Part shown: positions 1 to 5,503 of the stretch, one piece after another
How the letters are laid out: each line of letters begins with the position of its first letter
Numbering within the stretch: position 1 is the first letter of the stretch
Assembly (NCBI GenBank): GCA_964564105.1
Contig: CAZLZS010000009.1
Coordinates: 1-34,278 of the forward strand
Direction: 5' to 3'
DNA length: 34,278 nt
DNA from: JACOZG01 sp964564105
Lineage (GTDB): Bacteria; Patescibacteriota; Minisyncoccia; Phycocordibacterales; JACOZG01
Position numbers and translations under genes: made by a program
Notes under the pieces: generated by a model
The model's input: the letters and a program-made list of their open reading frames with translations, nothing else
What the model was told of the DNA's origin: nothing
The model's database searches: none

Positions 1-283
1 AAACGGGCTCTTGCCCGCCGGCATCTTGATCACCGGCGGCGGCAGTCAAATCGCCGACATCGAAAAGCTGGCCAAAGACGCCTTGCGTCTGCCGGCCAAA
101 GTTCACTGGCCGAACATCATCGATCATCACAGTAAAAATCAGATCCGCGACAGCGGCTTCCTCGTGGCCTACGGCTTGTGTCTCTTTGGTCTCGGCACCG
201 ATCTCGAAGAAACCTTGACCAACCGCGTCATCCATCGAACCAAAAACAAATTCCTCCGCTGGCTAAAAGAATTGCTGCCGTAA
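1..283 (+). CDS. ftsA: Cell division protein FtsA, C-terminal end (5' truncated by window)
   Basis: About 93 residues of the C-terminus are visible, in frame from base 2. They contain the actin-fold nucleotide-binding motif (LPAGILITGGGSQIADIEKLA) typical of FtsA, and they end in a short amphipathic helix (KNKFLRWLKELLP) of the kind that anchors FtsA to the membrane. FtsA is the ATP-binding actin homologue that tethers FtsZ filaments to the cytoplasmic membrane. The presence of ftsZ about 1.1 kb downstream on the same strand supports the call. The stop is TAA at 281-283. The true start lies outside the window. The pairing with ftsZ is interrupted by two accessory genes. Confidence 0.85.
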   Translation, partial: NGLLPAGILITGGGSQIADIEKLAKDALRLPAKVHWPNIIDHHSKNQIRDSGFLVAYGLCLFGLGTDLEETLTNRVIHRTKNKFLRWLKELLP

Positions 284-303
284 CGCCACTTGACCAATTT
301 TCT

Positions 304-696
304 ATGCAAGATTTTGATGATTGGAACGAAATAAAGAAACAAATTGAAGTAAAGGTTAATGACCCTAAACGCTTCCCGAAAGCTGGTGAAGTTTGGATGT
401 GTGCTGTGGGTAGAAATATCGGTTTTGAGCAAAACGGAAGTGGGGCTAATTTCTCTCGGCCGGTGCTGATCGTTAAAAAATTTAACAATCAAATGTTTTG
501 GATCGCGTCTCTTTCTACGAAACAAAAGGAATTTGATTTTTATTACAATTTCATCGATCCTGGTAAGAAAAGGGCATCTGTAATTCTAGCTCAATTAAAG
601 TTGGTGAGTGTGAAAAGATTGAAAAGAAAAATGTACGACGTCATCTCTAGTGACCTAAGCGAAATCAAAACACGATTAAGAAACTTTATCTCATAA
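304..696 (+). CDS. PemK/MazF-family toxin-like protein
   Basis: A 130-residue protein starting at ATG 304, just downstream of the ftsA stop; an earlier in-frame start would lie inside ftsA and is less likely. Residues 24-50 (GEVWMCAVGRNIGFEQNG, then SRPVLIVKKF) match the PemK/MazF barrel signature, where the conserved Arg-Pro-Val strand follows the loop. Known family members are ribosome-independent mRNA endonucleases. No antitoxin gene of usual size lies next to it, because ftsA precedes it directly and a terminator follows. It may therefore be a solitary member, or its partner may be the HTH gene beyond the terminator. Its codons are visibly AT-richer than those of ftsA and ftsZ, which suggests acquisition. 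Confidence 0.75.
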   Translation: MQDFDDWNEIKKQIEVKVNDPKRFPKAGEVWMCAVGRNIGFEQNGSGANFSRPVLIVKKFNNQMFWIASLSTKQKEFDFYYNFIDPGKKRASVILAQLKLVSVKRLKRKMYDVISSDLSEIKTRLRNFIS

Positions 697-700
697 AATC

Positions 701-726
701 GAAACCCCGCCGTGAGGCGGGGTTTC
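701..726. terminator. Perfect hairpin terminator after the PemK-like gene
   Basis: An 11-bp perfect stem (GAAACCCCGCC / GGCGGGGTTTC) closes a GTGA loop five bases after the PemK stop. The stem contains A and T runs on both sides, so it could work in both directions, but the U-tract is short. Confidence 0.75.
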
Positions 727-784
727 TCGGAGCCCGAAGGCACTTTGTATCTTTAATATACTCACCCGCCACCTTTCGTCAAGT

Positions 785-813
785 TTGACAGAAAAACCAT
801 AATTTGCTAATAT
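785..813 (+). promoter_or_regulatory. Sigma70-type promoter of the HTH gene
   Basis: A consensus TTGACA (785-790) is followed by a 17-bp spacer and TAATAT (808-813), with TGC directly before the -10 (extended -10). The predicted transcript starts near 820 and has a leader of about 70 bases before the ATG at 889. Confidence 0.75.
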
Positions 814-860
814 AAATCTGGATTATTCGGTGTAAATTTCACGGTGGCAAAATGTGAGTA

Positions 861-881
861 GCTCTTTATAAACGAGAAAGG
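861..881 (+). promoter_or_regulatory. boxA-like leader element and Shine-Dalgarno of the HTH gene
   Basis: GCTCTTT at 861-867 matches the core of the NusB/S10 boxA site (GCTCTTTAACA in E. coli rrn). It lies just upstream of AGAAAGGGA, the ribosome-binding site of the gene starting at 889. The same GCTCTTT core precedes the Shine-Dalgarno of three other genes in this window. Function is inferred from the resemblance only. Confidence 0.4.
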
Positions 882-888
882 GACTGAT

Positions 889-1266
889 ATGGCGAAAAAA
901 TGGACTGGGGCAGAACTCATTAGACAGAGATTGAGTCATGTCGATCTTAATCAGGCCGCGTTTTGCAAAATGAACGGTCTAAACCACGGGGCCTTCAGAA
1001 AATTCATCTCTACAGGCAGAACAAATAAAAGATTGGCCAAGTCGTTCAGTAAGGCCCTAGGAATTTCTTTGGAGGACTTTTTGGCGGCTGGCGCTGTACT
1101 CACTAGTGAAAGAGAAAGCAAAAGGTCTGCATACCTACCGATGCCTGAAAACCTAATACTCTCTGGCGAAGAGTTGCGACTCTTGGCAGAAGCGCAAAAA
1201 GTGTTAGGCGACCTCTCCTTGAAGATGATCGTCGAGATTGTCAAAAACCGCCGTGCGCAAAGCTAA
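889..1266 (+). CDS. XRE-like helix-turn-helix protein
   Basis: A 125-residue protein with its own promoter, Shine-Dalgarno and terminator. Residues 7-67 read as a lambda-repressor-like helix-turn-helix domain (AELIRQRLSHVDLNQAAFCKMNGL, then HGAFRKFISTGR and KALGISLEDFL). The remainder is a probable helical effector or oligomerisation region. It is likely a sequence-specific DNA-binding regulator acting in the cytoplasm, and its targets are unknown. It lies between the PemK-like gene and ftsZ as an independent one-gene transcription unit. It could be the antitoxin or repressor partner of the upstream PemK-like gene, but the terminator between them argues for separate control. Confidence 0.65.
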   Translation: MAKKWTGAELIRQRLSHVDLNQAAFCKMNGLNHGAFRKFISTGRTNKRLAKSFSKALGISLEDFLAAGAVLTSERESKRSAYLPMPENLILSGEELRLLAEAQKVLGDLSLKMIVEIVKNRRAQS

Positions 1267-1288
1267 TCTAGCAAGGGCAACCCTTGAT

Positions 1289-1320
1289 AATCCCCTGCCC
1301 ATACAAAGCGGGGGATTTTT
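1289..1320 (+). terminator. Intrinsic terminator after the HTH gene
   Basis: AATCCCC at 1289-1295 pairs with GGGGATT at 1311-1317, and the stem runs into a tract of six T. It lies 23 bases after the stop codon and separates the accessory gene from ftsZ. Confidence 0.8.
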
Positions 1321-1341
1321 TTATTGCCTGGAGTCAGACAT

Positions 1342-1369
1342 TTGCCTTTTTATATTTTTCTGCTAATCT
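1342..1369 (+). promoter_or_regulatory. ftsZ promoter, predicted leaderless start
   Basis: TTGCCT (1342-1347), a 16-bp spacer and TGC-TAATCT (-10 at 1364-1369). The start ATG of ftsZ is 10 bases past the end of the -10, so the transcript would begin at or just before the ATG. No Shine-Dalgarno is present. Confidence 0.55.
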
Positions 1370-1378
1370 GAATCCAAT

Positions 1379-2527
1379 ATGCCGAAAATCAACCCGGAAA
1401 TTGAGGCCTTTGCCCGGATCAAGGTGGTCGGTGTCGGCGGCTCGGGCAAAAACGCCGTCAATCATATGATTAACTCAAAAGTGCGCGGGGTGGACTTTAT
1501 CGTCATCAACACCGACGCCCAAGACCTTCACCACTCGCTGGCGAAGCAAAAAGTCCACATCGGCAAAAACTTAACCCGCGGTCTCGGCACCGGCATGAAT
1601 CCGGAGTTGGGCCGGAAAGCCGCCGAGGAAAGCGTGGAGGAAATCCAAAATGTGATCAAGGGCGCGGACATGGTCTTTCTCGCCGGCGGTACGGGCGGCG
1701 GCACGATGTCAGGCGCCGGCCCGGTGGCAGCGAAAACCGCCAAGGACCAAGGTGTGCTCACCGTCGCTATCGTCACTAAACCTTTTTTCTTCGAAGGCGC
1801 CCAGCGCCTGCAAATCGCTGAACGAGCGATTGAGGAGTTACGGAAAGAAGTGGACGCCCTAGTGGTGATCCCGAACGACCGCTTGCTTGGTTTGATTGAT
1901 AAAAATACAACTTGCTTTTCCGCCTTCGCCACCTGCGATGAAGTGCTGCGGCAAGCGGTGGAAGGCATTTCCGATCTTATCACCACGCCGGGAATTATCA
2001 ATGTGGATTTTGCCGATATTAAAGCGATTATGTCTAACGCCGGCTCGGCCTTAATGGGTATTGGTCGGGCCTCGGGCGACAATCGCGCCACCGAGGCCGC
2101 TCGGCAAGCGATCAACTCACCGCTCCTCGATGTCTCGATTGATGGAGCTAAGGGCGTCCTTTTTGCCATTGCCGGCGGCAAAGACATGACCATGTACGAA
2201 ATTCAGGAAGCGGCCAAGACCATAATTGAATCGGTGGACCCGAACGCCAAAATTATCTTTGGCGCGATCCATGACGAAAAACTAAATAAGAATGAGGTCA
2301 AGATCACGGTCATTGCCTCCGGCTTCCCGGAAACCGCGCGCAAGAAACCGATGATCACGATCGAAGCCAAGACCGCGAGTCCAGAATCCCAGCCGGCGGC
2401 GGAAACCGTTGCTCGCCGGTCAGAACGACCAGAACCGACGCGCGGCGGCGGCGCGGCGGTTAAAATTCAGGAAGAGGACGACTGGTCATCAATTCCGGCT
2501 TTTCTCCGCCGCGCGAAGAAGCCGTAG
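1379..2527 (+). CDS. ftsZ: Cell division GTPase FtsZ
   Basis: A 382-residue tubulin homologue that polymerises into the cytokinetic ring. The N-terminal Rossmann part (KVVGVGGSGKNAVNHMI) and the T7 catalytic loop (NVDFAD, residues 208-213, with both acidic residues) are intact. The C-terminal peptide (WSSIPAFLRRAKKP) that binds FtsA and other partners is also intact. The tubulin signature normally reads GGGTGTG, but here it is GGGTMSG (residues 106-112) followed by AGPV instead of AAPV. This is an unusual substitution in the GTP phosphate-binding loop. The start ATG directly follows an extended -10 and there is no Shine-Dalgarno. An Arg/Pro/Gly-rich linker of about 50 residues precedes the C-terminal peptide. 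Confidence 0.97.
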   Translation: MPKINPEIEAFARIKVVGVGGSGKNAVNHMINSKVRGVDFIVINTDAQDLHHSLAKQKVHIGKNLTRGLGTGMNPELGRKAAEESVEEIQNVIKGADMVFLAGGTGGGTMSGAGPVAAKTAKDQGVLTVAIVTKPFFFEGAQRLQIAERAIEELRKEVDALVVIPNDRLLGLIDKNTTCFSAFATCDEVLRQAVEGISDLITTPGIINVDFADIKAIMSNAGSALMGIGRASGDNRATEAARQAINSPLLDVSIDGAKGVLFAIAGGKDMTMYEIQEAAKTIIESVDPNAKIIFGAIHDEKLNKNEVKITVIASGFPETARKKPMITIEAKTASPESQPAAETVARRSERPEPTRGGGAAVKIQEEDDWSSIPAFLRRAKKP

Positions 2528-2530
2528 TTG

Positions 2531-2539
2531 TGTTATAAT
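2531..2539 (+). promoter_or_regulatory. Extended -10 promoter of the RelE-type module
   Basis: TGT-TATAAT, a perfect -10 hexamer with the TGn extension, lies 11 bases before the antitoxin ATG at 2550. No convincing -35 is visible. It predicts a transcript with only a few leader bases. Confidence 0.6.
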
Positions 2540-2549
2540 CGATGAAAAT

Positions 2550-2750
2550 ATGTCCACAATTACTTTACCAAAAATTGAATATCGCGAACTAAAGAAAAAG
2601 GCCTCGGCTTATGAAGCTCTAACTCGTTTACCCCACTATTATTTAAAGGGGAAATCGGCCCGGAAGCTTGACTGTCGGGTGGAGCAAAGTCTAAAAGAAC
2701 ATCTCGCTGGTAAAACTAGGAAGATTAAGTCCGTGGCTGATTTGATGTAG
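2550..2750 (+). CDS. Probable antitoxin of the RelE-type pair
   Basis: A 66-residue, highly charged protein placed one base before the RelE-like toxin gene, which is the usual antitoxin-first order. ATG 2550 is chosen over upstream starts because it directly follows TGT-TATAAT; upstream starts would lie inside ftsZ. No clear DNA-binding fold can be read from the sequence. The central segment (YRELKKKASAYEALTRLPHYY) and the C-terminus (KSVADLM) resemble short RelB/Phd-like antitoxins common in this bacterial group. Known antitoxins of this type bind and neutralise the toxin and often repress their own promoter. The assignment rests mainly on position. Confidence 0.65.
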   Translation: MSTITLPKIEYRELKKKASAYEALTRLPHYYLKGKSARKLDCRVEQSLKEHLAGKTRKIKSVADLM

Positions 2751-2751
2751 A

Positions 2752-3012
2752 ATGTTAGAGATTGAAACTGGCAGTTTATTCAGGCGACATTTCAAGAAGT
2801 TACCCGAGGAAATAAAACAGAAAATGATTACGCGGGAGAAGATCTTTATCGAGAGTCCGTTTGATCCGCGATTGGGAACTCACAAATTACACGGAGAGCG
2901 TAGGAATGAGTGGGCATACTGGATAGATTATTCATATCGGGTTACCTTCATGTTTCTCGGTGGAAACTACGTGCTTTACACCGATGTTGGAACCCATGAT
3001 CAAGTTTATTAA
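2752..3012 (+). CDS. RelE/ParE-family toxin
   Basis: An 86-residue protein with the typical compact RelE layout: an N-terminal helix hairpin (FRRHFKKLPEEIKQKMITREKIF), then DPRLGTHKLHGERRNEWAYWIDYSYRVTFMF and the terminal VGTHDQVY motif. The Lys/Arg/His-rich middle and the HD-x-x-Y end match mRNA-interferase toxins of the RelE/YafQ/HigB branch, which cleave mRNA in the ribosomal A site. The ATG is one base after the antitoxin stop, so the two genes are co-transcribed and probably translationally coupled. Confidence 0.8.
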   Translation: MLEIETGSLFRRHFKKLPEEIKQKMITREKIFIESPFDPRLGTHKLHGERRNEWAYWIDYSYRVTFMFLGGNYVLYTDVGTHDQVY

Positions 3013-3031
3013 GATTAAGAAAACAATAACT

Positions 3032-3211
3032 ATGCGGAGACATCAAGGGTTCTCGACAGTGGTTATCTTAATCATCATCGCCTTAATCGCCCTCGGCGGC
3101 TATTGGGTGTGGAAAAATAAAACGATTGACTGTAGAAATATACCTGAAATAGCCAAAGATTGGTATTATCGAATCGGGAAATGTGTTTTGCGTACGCATA
3201 CCAATCAATGA
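3032..3211 (+). CDS. Small prepilin-like membrane protein
   Basis: 59 residues. A short basic N-terminus (MRRHQG) precedes a hydrophobic stretch (FSTVVILIIIALIALGGYWVW), which looks like a class III signal with cleavage after Gly6, as in type IV pilins. The usual Glu at mature position 5 is absent, so it may simply be a single-pass membrane protein. The C-terminal 28 residues hold two cysteines. Its TGA overlaps the ATG of the downstream reductase (ATGA at 3208-3211), implying translational coupling and supporting that the ORF is real. Function is unknown, and a role linked to the reductase (a membrane-side thiol substrate or anchor) is only a guess. Confidence 0.5.
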   Translation: MRRHQGFSTVVILIIIALIALGGYWVWKNKTIDCRNIPEIAKDWYYRIGKCVLRTHTNQ

Positions 3212-4137
3212 TCTACGATCTAATTATCATCGGCGGCGGACCGGCCGGGGTGGCAGCCGGAGTCTACGCGGCGCGGAAAGCGTTAAAAACGCTTTTCTTA
3301 ACCTATGATTGGGGTGGGCAATCGGTGGTCTCGGCCGAGATTCAAAACTGGATCGGCACACCCGCGATTTCCGGCGAAGAGTTAGCCAAGCAATTAGAAC
3401 AGCACTTGCGGCGCTACGAAGGAGAAAATTTCGTGATTAAAACCGGCGTCAAAGCTGAAAAGATCGAACAAGCCGGCAGTAATTTTTCTATCAAAACCGA
3501 TGACGGACAAACTTATGAATCGAAAACTGTGCTTGTCACCACTGGCGCCCACCGCCGCAAACTCACGGTGCCCGGCGCCGATACCTTTGAGCAAAAAGGT
3601 ATTACCTACTGCGCCACCTGCGACGGACCACTCTTCGCTGGTAAAGATGTCGTCGTGATTGGCGGCGGCAACGCTGGTTTTGAAACCGCGCTCCAGCTCC
3701 TCGCCTACGCTAAAAGTGTGACACTCATTCACCACAGCGCCGAATTTAAAGCTGATCCGGTGACCGTGGAAAAAGTCCTGACTAACCCGAAAATGACCGC
3801 AATCAAAAATGCCGAAACCGTGGAGATCAAGGGCGATAAATTTGTAAAGAGTTTGATTTATAAAGACAAAATTACGGGAGCCATTAAAGAATTAGCGACC
3901 GAGGGCGTATTTGTGGAAATCGGGCTGGTGCCGACAACCGAGATGGTGAAAGATCTGGTGACACTCAATCCATACGGCGCGATCGTCGTTGATCCTAAGA
4001 ACCAGCGAGCGCCAGTCCCCGGCATTTGGGCCGCCGGCGACTGTGCTGACGGTTTATATCATCAAAATAACATCGCCGCCGGTGATGCCGTTAAGGCATT
4101 GGAGGACATCTACAACTACCTGCATCTGGGAAAATGA
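3208..4137 (+). CDS. trxB: Thioredoxin-reductase-like flavoprotein
   Basis: 309 residues from ATG 3208, a start fixed by the ATGA overlap with the preceding ORF. The FAD-binding GGGPAG motif is at residues 9-14, the redox-active CATC at 135-138, the second dinucleotide motif GGGNAG at 152-157, and the FAD-contacting AAGDCADG near the C-terminus. The layout matches low-molecular-weight thioredoxin reductases, which pass electrons from NADPH through FAD to thioredoxin. The NADPH-selecting HRRxxxR motif is replaced by HHSAEFK (175-181), so the electron donor may be NADH or another carrier. A glutaredoxin and a class II ribonucleotide reductase are also encoded in the window. Confidence 0.88.
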   Translation: MIYDLIIIGGGPAGVAAGVYAARKALKTLFLTYDWGGQSVVSAEIQNWIGTPAISGEELAKQLEQHLRRYEGENFVIKTGVKAEKIEQAGSNFSIKTDDGQTYESKTVLVTTGAHRRKLTVPGADTFEQKGITYCATCDGPLFAGKDVVVIGGGNAGFETALQLLAYAKSVTLIHHSAEFKADPVTVEKVLTNPKMTAIKNAETVEIKGDKFVKSLIYKDKITGAIKELATEGVFVEIGLVPTTEMVKDLVTLNPYGAIVVDPKNQRAPVPGIWAAGDCADGLYHQNNIAAGDAVKALEDIYNYLHLGK

Positions 4138-4288
4138 TTAGCTCATCGTGCTTTTGGCCACAAATAATTTCTCGCCGCCGCTCGAAATTTTCGCAGCCTA
4201 CCCCTCGCGGCCTCGTTTGTTAACGAGGCATCGTTGCGGTCGTCATCTTCGCCCGCAAGCAAAGCAGTTTGCTTGCTTTCCGTTCGGA
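4138..4288. other. Non-coding block with two perfect hairpins next to tRNA-Glu
   Basis: About 150 bases between trxB and tRNA-Glu hold GCCTCGTT / AACGAGGC (4210-4229, TGTT loop) and GCAAGCAAA / TTTGCTTGC (4255-4276, GCAG loop). On the minus strand they would lie at the 3' side of the tRNA-Glu transcript. No U-tract follows, so they are not classic terminators. A minus-strand reading frame through here also crosses the tRNAs and is not credible as a gene. Confidence 0.5.
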
Positions 4289-4360
4289 TGACCCCACCGG
4301 GAATCGCACCCGGATTTGCGCCTTGAAAGAGCGCTGTCCTGACTGTTAGACGATAGGGCC
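4289..4360 (-). tRNA. tRNA-Glu (UUC)
   Basis: A full cloverleaf reads on the minus strand. The acceptor GGCCCTA pairs with TGGGGTC using two G-U pairs. The anticodon loop is CTTTCAA (anticodon TTC) on a GCGCT/GGCGC stem, and the T arm is CCGGG-TGCGATT-CCCGG. The discriminator is A. CCA is not encoded. Confidence 0.93.
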
Positions 4361-4374
4361 TAAAAATCGAACGA

Positions 4375-4403
4375 ATCATAACATTTTTTGAAAATTTGGC
4401 CAA
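4375..4403 (-). promoter_or_regulatory. tRNA-Glu promoter
   Basis: On the minus strand: TTGGCC (4398-4403), a 17-bp spacer and TGT-TATGAT (-10 at 4375-4380). The expected start is about 8 bases before the tRNA. It overlaps the divergent tRNA-Ser promoter. Confidence 0.55.
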
Positions 4404-4415
4404 AAATGCTAGGAT
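4388..4415 (+). promoter_or_regulatory. tRNA-Ser/tRNA-Val promoter
   Basis: TTGAAA (4388-4393), a 16-bp spacer and TGC-TAGGAT (-10 at 4410-4415). The tRNA begins at 4423, 8 bases past the -10, so transcription would start at, or one base from, the mature 5' end. Confidence 0.65.
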
Positions 4416-4422
4416 GGCGAAC

Positions 4423-4509
4423 GGAGGAGTGGCTGAGTGGTTGAAGGCACCGGTTTCGAAAACCGGCATGCGGGAAACTGCATCGTGGGTTCAAATCCCA
4501 CCTCCTCCG
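4423..4509 (+). tRNA. tRNA-Ser (CGA)
   Basis: 87 nt with a long variable arm (GCATGCGGGAAACTGCATC region). The acceptor is GGAGGAG/CTCCTCC, the anticodon loop is TTCGAAA (anticodon CGA) and the discriminator is G. CCA is not encoded. Confidence 0.95.
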
Positions 4510-4530
4510 CCCGCACTTCCAACAAAGCGG

Positions 4531-4603
4531 GGGCGGTTAGCTCAGTTGGTAGAGCGTTCGCTTGACGTGCGAAAGGCCATAGGTTCAAGCCCTATACCGC
4601 CCA
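4531..4603 (+). tRNA. tRNA-Val (GAC)
   Basis: 73 nt. The acceptor is GGGCGGT/ACCGCCC, the D arm holds AGCTCAGTTGGTAGAGC, the anticodon loop is TTGACGT (anticodon GAC) and the T arm is ATAGG-TTCAAGC-CCTAT. It lies 21 bases after tRNA-Ser and is probably co-transcribed. Confidence 0.95.
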
Positions 4604-4621
4604 TTTTCTTAAAAAATTAAA

Positions 4622-4652
4622 ACAAAAAAAGAGCGGGGAGACATTTCCCCGC
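4622..4652 (-). terminator. Terminator of the helical-protein gene
   Basis: GCGGGGA (4633-4639) pairs with TCCCCGC (4646-4652). On the minus strand the stem is followed by a run of T broken by a single G (A-rich bases at 4622-4632). It lies 18 bases past the stop of the minus-strand gene and also faces the end of the tRNA operon. Confidence 0.75.
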
Positions 4653-4670
4653 CCGCAGCTGGAATGGCTA

Positions 4671-5399
4671 CTAACCCAACTTGATCACTTGATCATCAAG
4701 ACCCTCGGCAGTGGCTAGGGCCCGAGCTTTGGCTCTGGCTTCCCTGGCTTTATCGGTGTGGCCCATTCTCTCAAATCGGCCAGCTAGAGCCCGCCAGGCC
4801 CGAACTTGTGTTTCCGGCAGTAGTTGGTCAATCAGATCTCGAACTTGAAGATAAGCCACGCGCGCCTCCTCATCTTTAGCCAACATCTCGGTCGCTTCGG
4901 CCCGGCCCAAAAGGAGCAGACAGCGAGTGTTCATTGATAGGTCATCCTTTTGTAACCCCAAACCAGCCGCGGCCCGGGCTTTTTCCCAGCGCTTTGCCTT
5001 GCGAAGGATTGAGCAACGGACATCGAGCTCATCAGCCGTCAGATTTTTCAACCCGCCGGCCGCCTTTTCCAACTGATCAGACCAAAGCACCGCCTGCCGC
5101 AGACATCGCCACGCGCGCCAAGCCCAAAACAGAAACGCCAGACTGCCTGACACCACACTTGATTTTTTGGCATTTTTCGCCCTGGCCCAAGCGTGGCCGG
5201 CCGCCGAGTAATAAGTGCTCGACAAACCGCTCAAGACATCTCGCCCGGTCTTACCCAACTCCGCCATCAGACAGAAACAACGTTCCCTTGCCAAAGCAAT
5301 GGCGCCGGCCCGGCCCCAATACTGACCCAACCAACTCTGGTGGTAAATGGCTTCGCCGAGTGCCGCCACCAAATTCTGATACCGTTCCGATCTCATCAT
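4671..5399 (-). CDS. Alanine/arginine-rich helical-repeat (TPR-like) protein of unknown function
   Basis: 242 residues, almost entirely helix-forming and rich in Ala, Leu and Arg. The C-terminal half shows paired helices with TPR-like spacing (CLLLLGRAEATEMLAKDEEA, then RAWRALAGRFERMGHTDKAREARAKA). The more hydrophobic AFLFWAWRAWRCL segment near residues 88-100 may be buried or membrane-associated. It has a good promoter, a strong Shine-Dalgarno (GGGAGG) and a terminator, so it is a complete one-gene unit divergent from tsaD. I do not recognise the family. A scaffold or protein-interaction role is the plain inference from the repeats. Confidence 0.7.
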   Translation of the reverse strand: MMRSERYQNLVAALGEAIYHQSWLGQYWGRAGAIALARERCFCLMAELGKTGRDVLSGLSSTYYSAAGHAWARAKNAKKSSVVSGSLAFLFWAWRAWRCLRQAVLWSDQLEKAAGGLKNLTADELDVRCSILRKAKRWEKARAAAGLGLQKDDLSMNTRCLLLLGRAEATEMLAKDEEARVAYLQVRDLIDQLLPETQVRAWRALAGRFERMGHTDKAREARAKARALATAEGLDDQVIKLG

Positions 5400-5448
5400 T
5401 TTTTCATCCTCCCAAAAGGACTCAAGGATCTCAATGGACTCTCAAATC

Positions 5449-5477
5449 AAGATAACATATCACGCTATTGCTGTCAA
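5449..5477 (-). promoter_or_regulatory. Promoter of the helical-protein gene
   Basis: On the minus strand: TTGACA (5472-5477), a 17-bp spacer and TATCTT (5449-5454), with TGT just before the -10. Its -35 overlaps the -35 of the divergent tsaD promoter. Confidence 0.7.
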
Positions 5478-5497
5478 CACGCGTCAAATGTTAGCAT
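5468..5497 (+). promoter_or_regulatory. tsaD promoter, predicted leaderless
   Basis: TTGCTG (5468-5473), an 18-bp spacer and TGT-TAGCAT (-10 at 5492-5497). The tsaD ATG at 5504 is exactly 7 bases past the -10, so the first transcribed base and the start codon should coincide. Confidence 0.65.
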
Positions 5498-5503
5498 GGA
5501 CAA

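Noticed and set aside
178..303. N-terminal extension of the PemK-like protein
   Set aside because: It would overlap ftsA by more than 100 bases, and the added residues do not resemble the family.
1528..2193. Long minus-strand frame opposite ftsZ (221 codons)
   Set aside because: A shadow of ftsZ codon bias; no signals, and composition typical of antisense frames.
4143..4469. Minus-strand reading frame of 108 codons
   Set aside because: It runs through tRNA-Glu and into tRNA-Ser and has no promoter or ribosome-binding site of its own.
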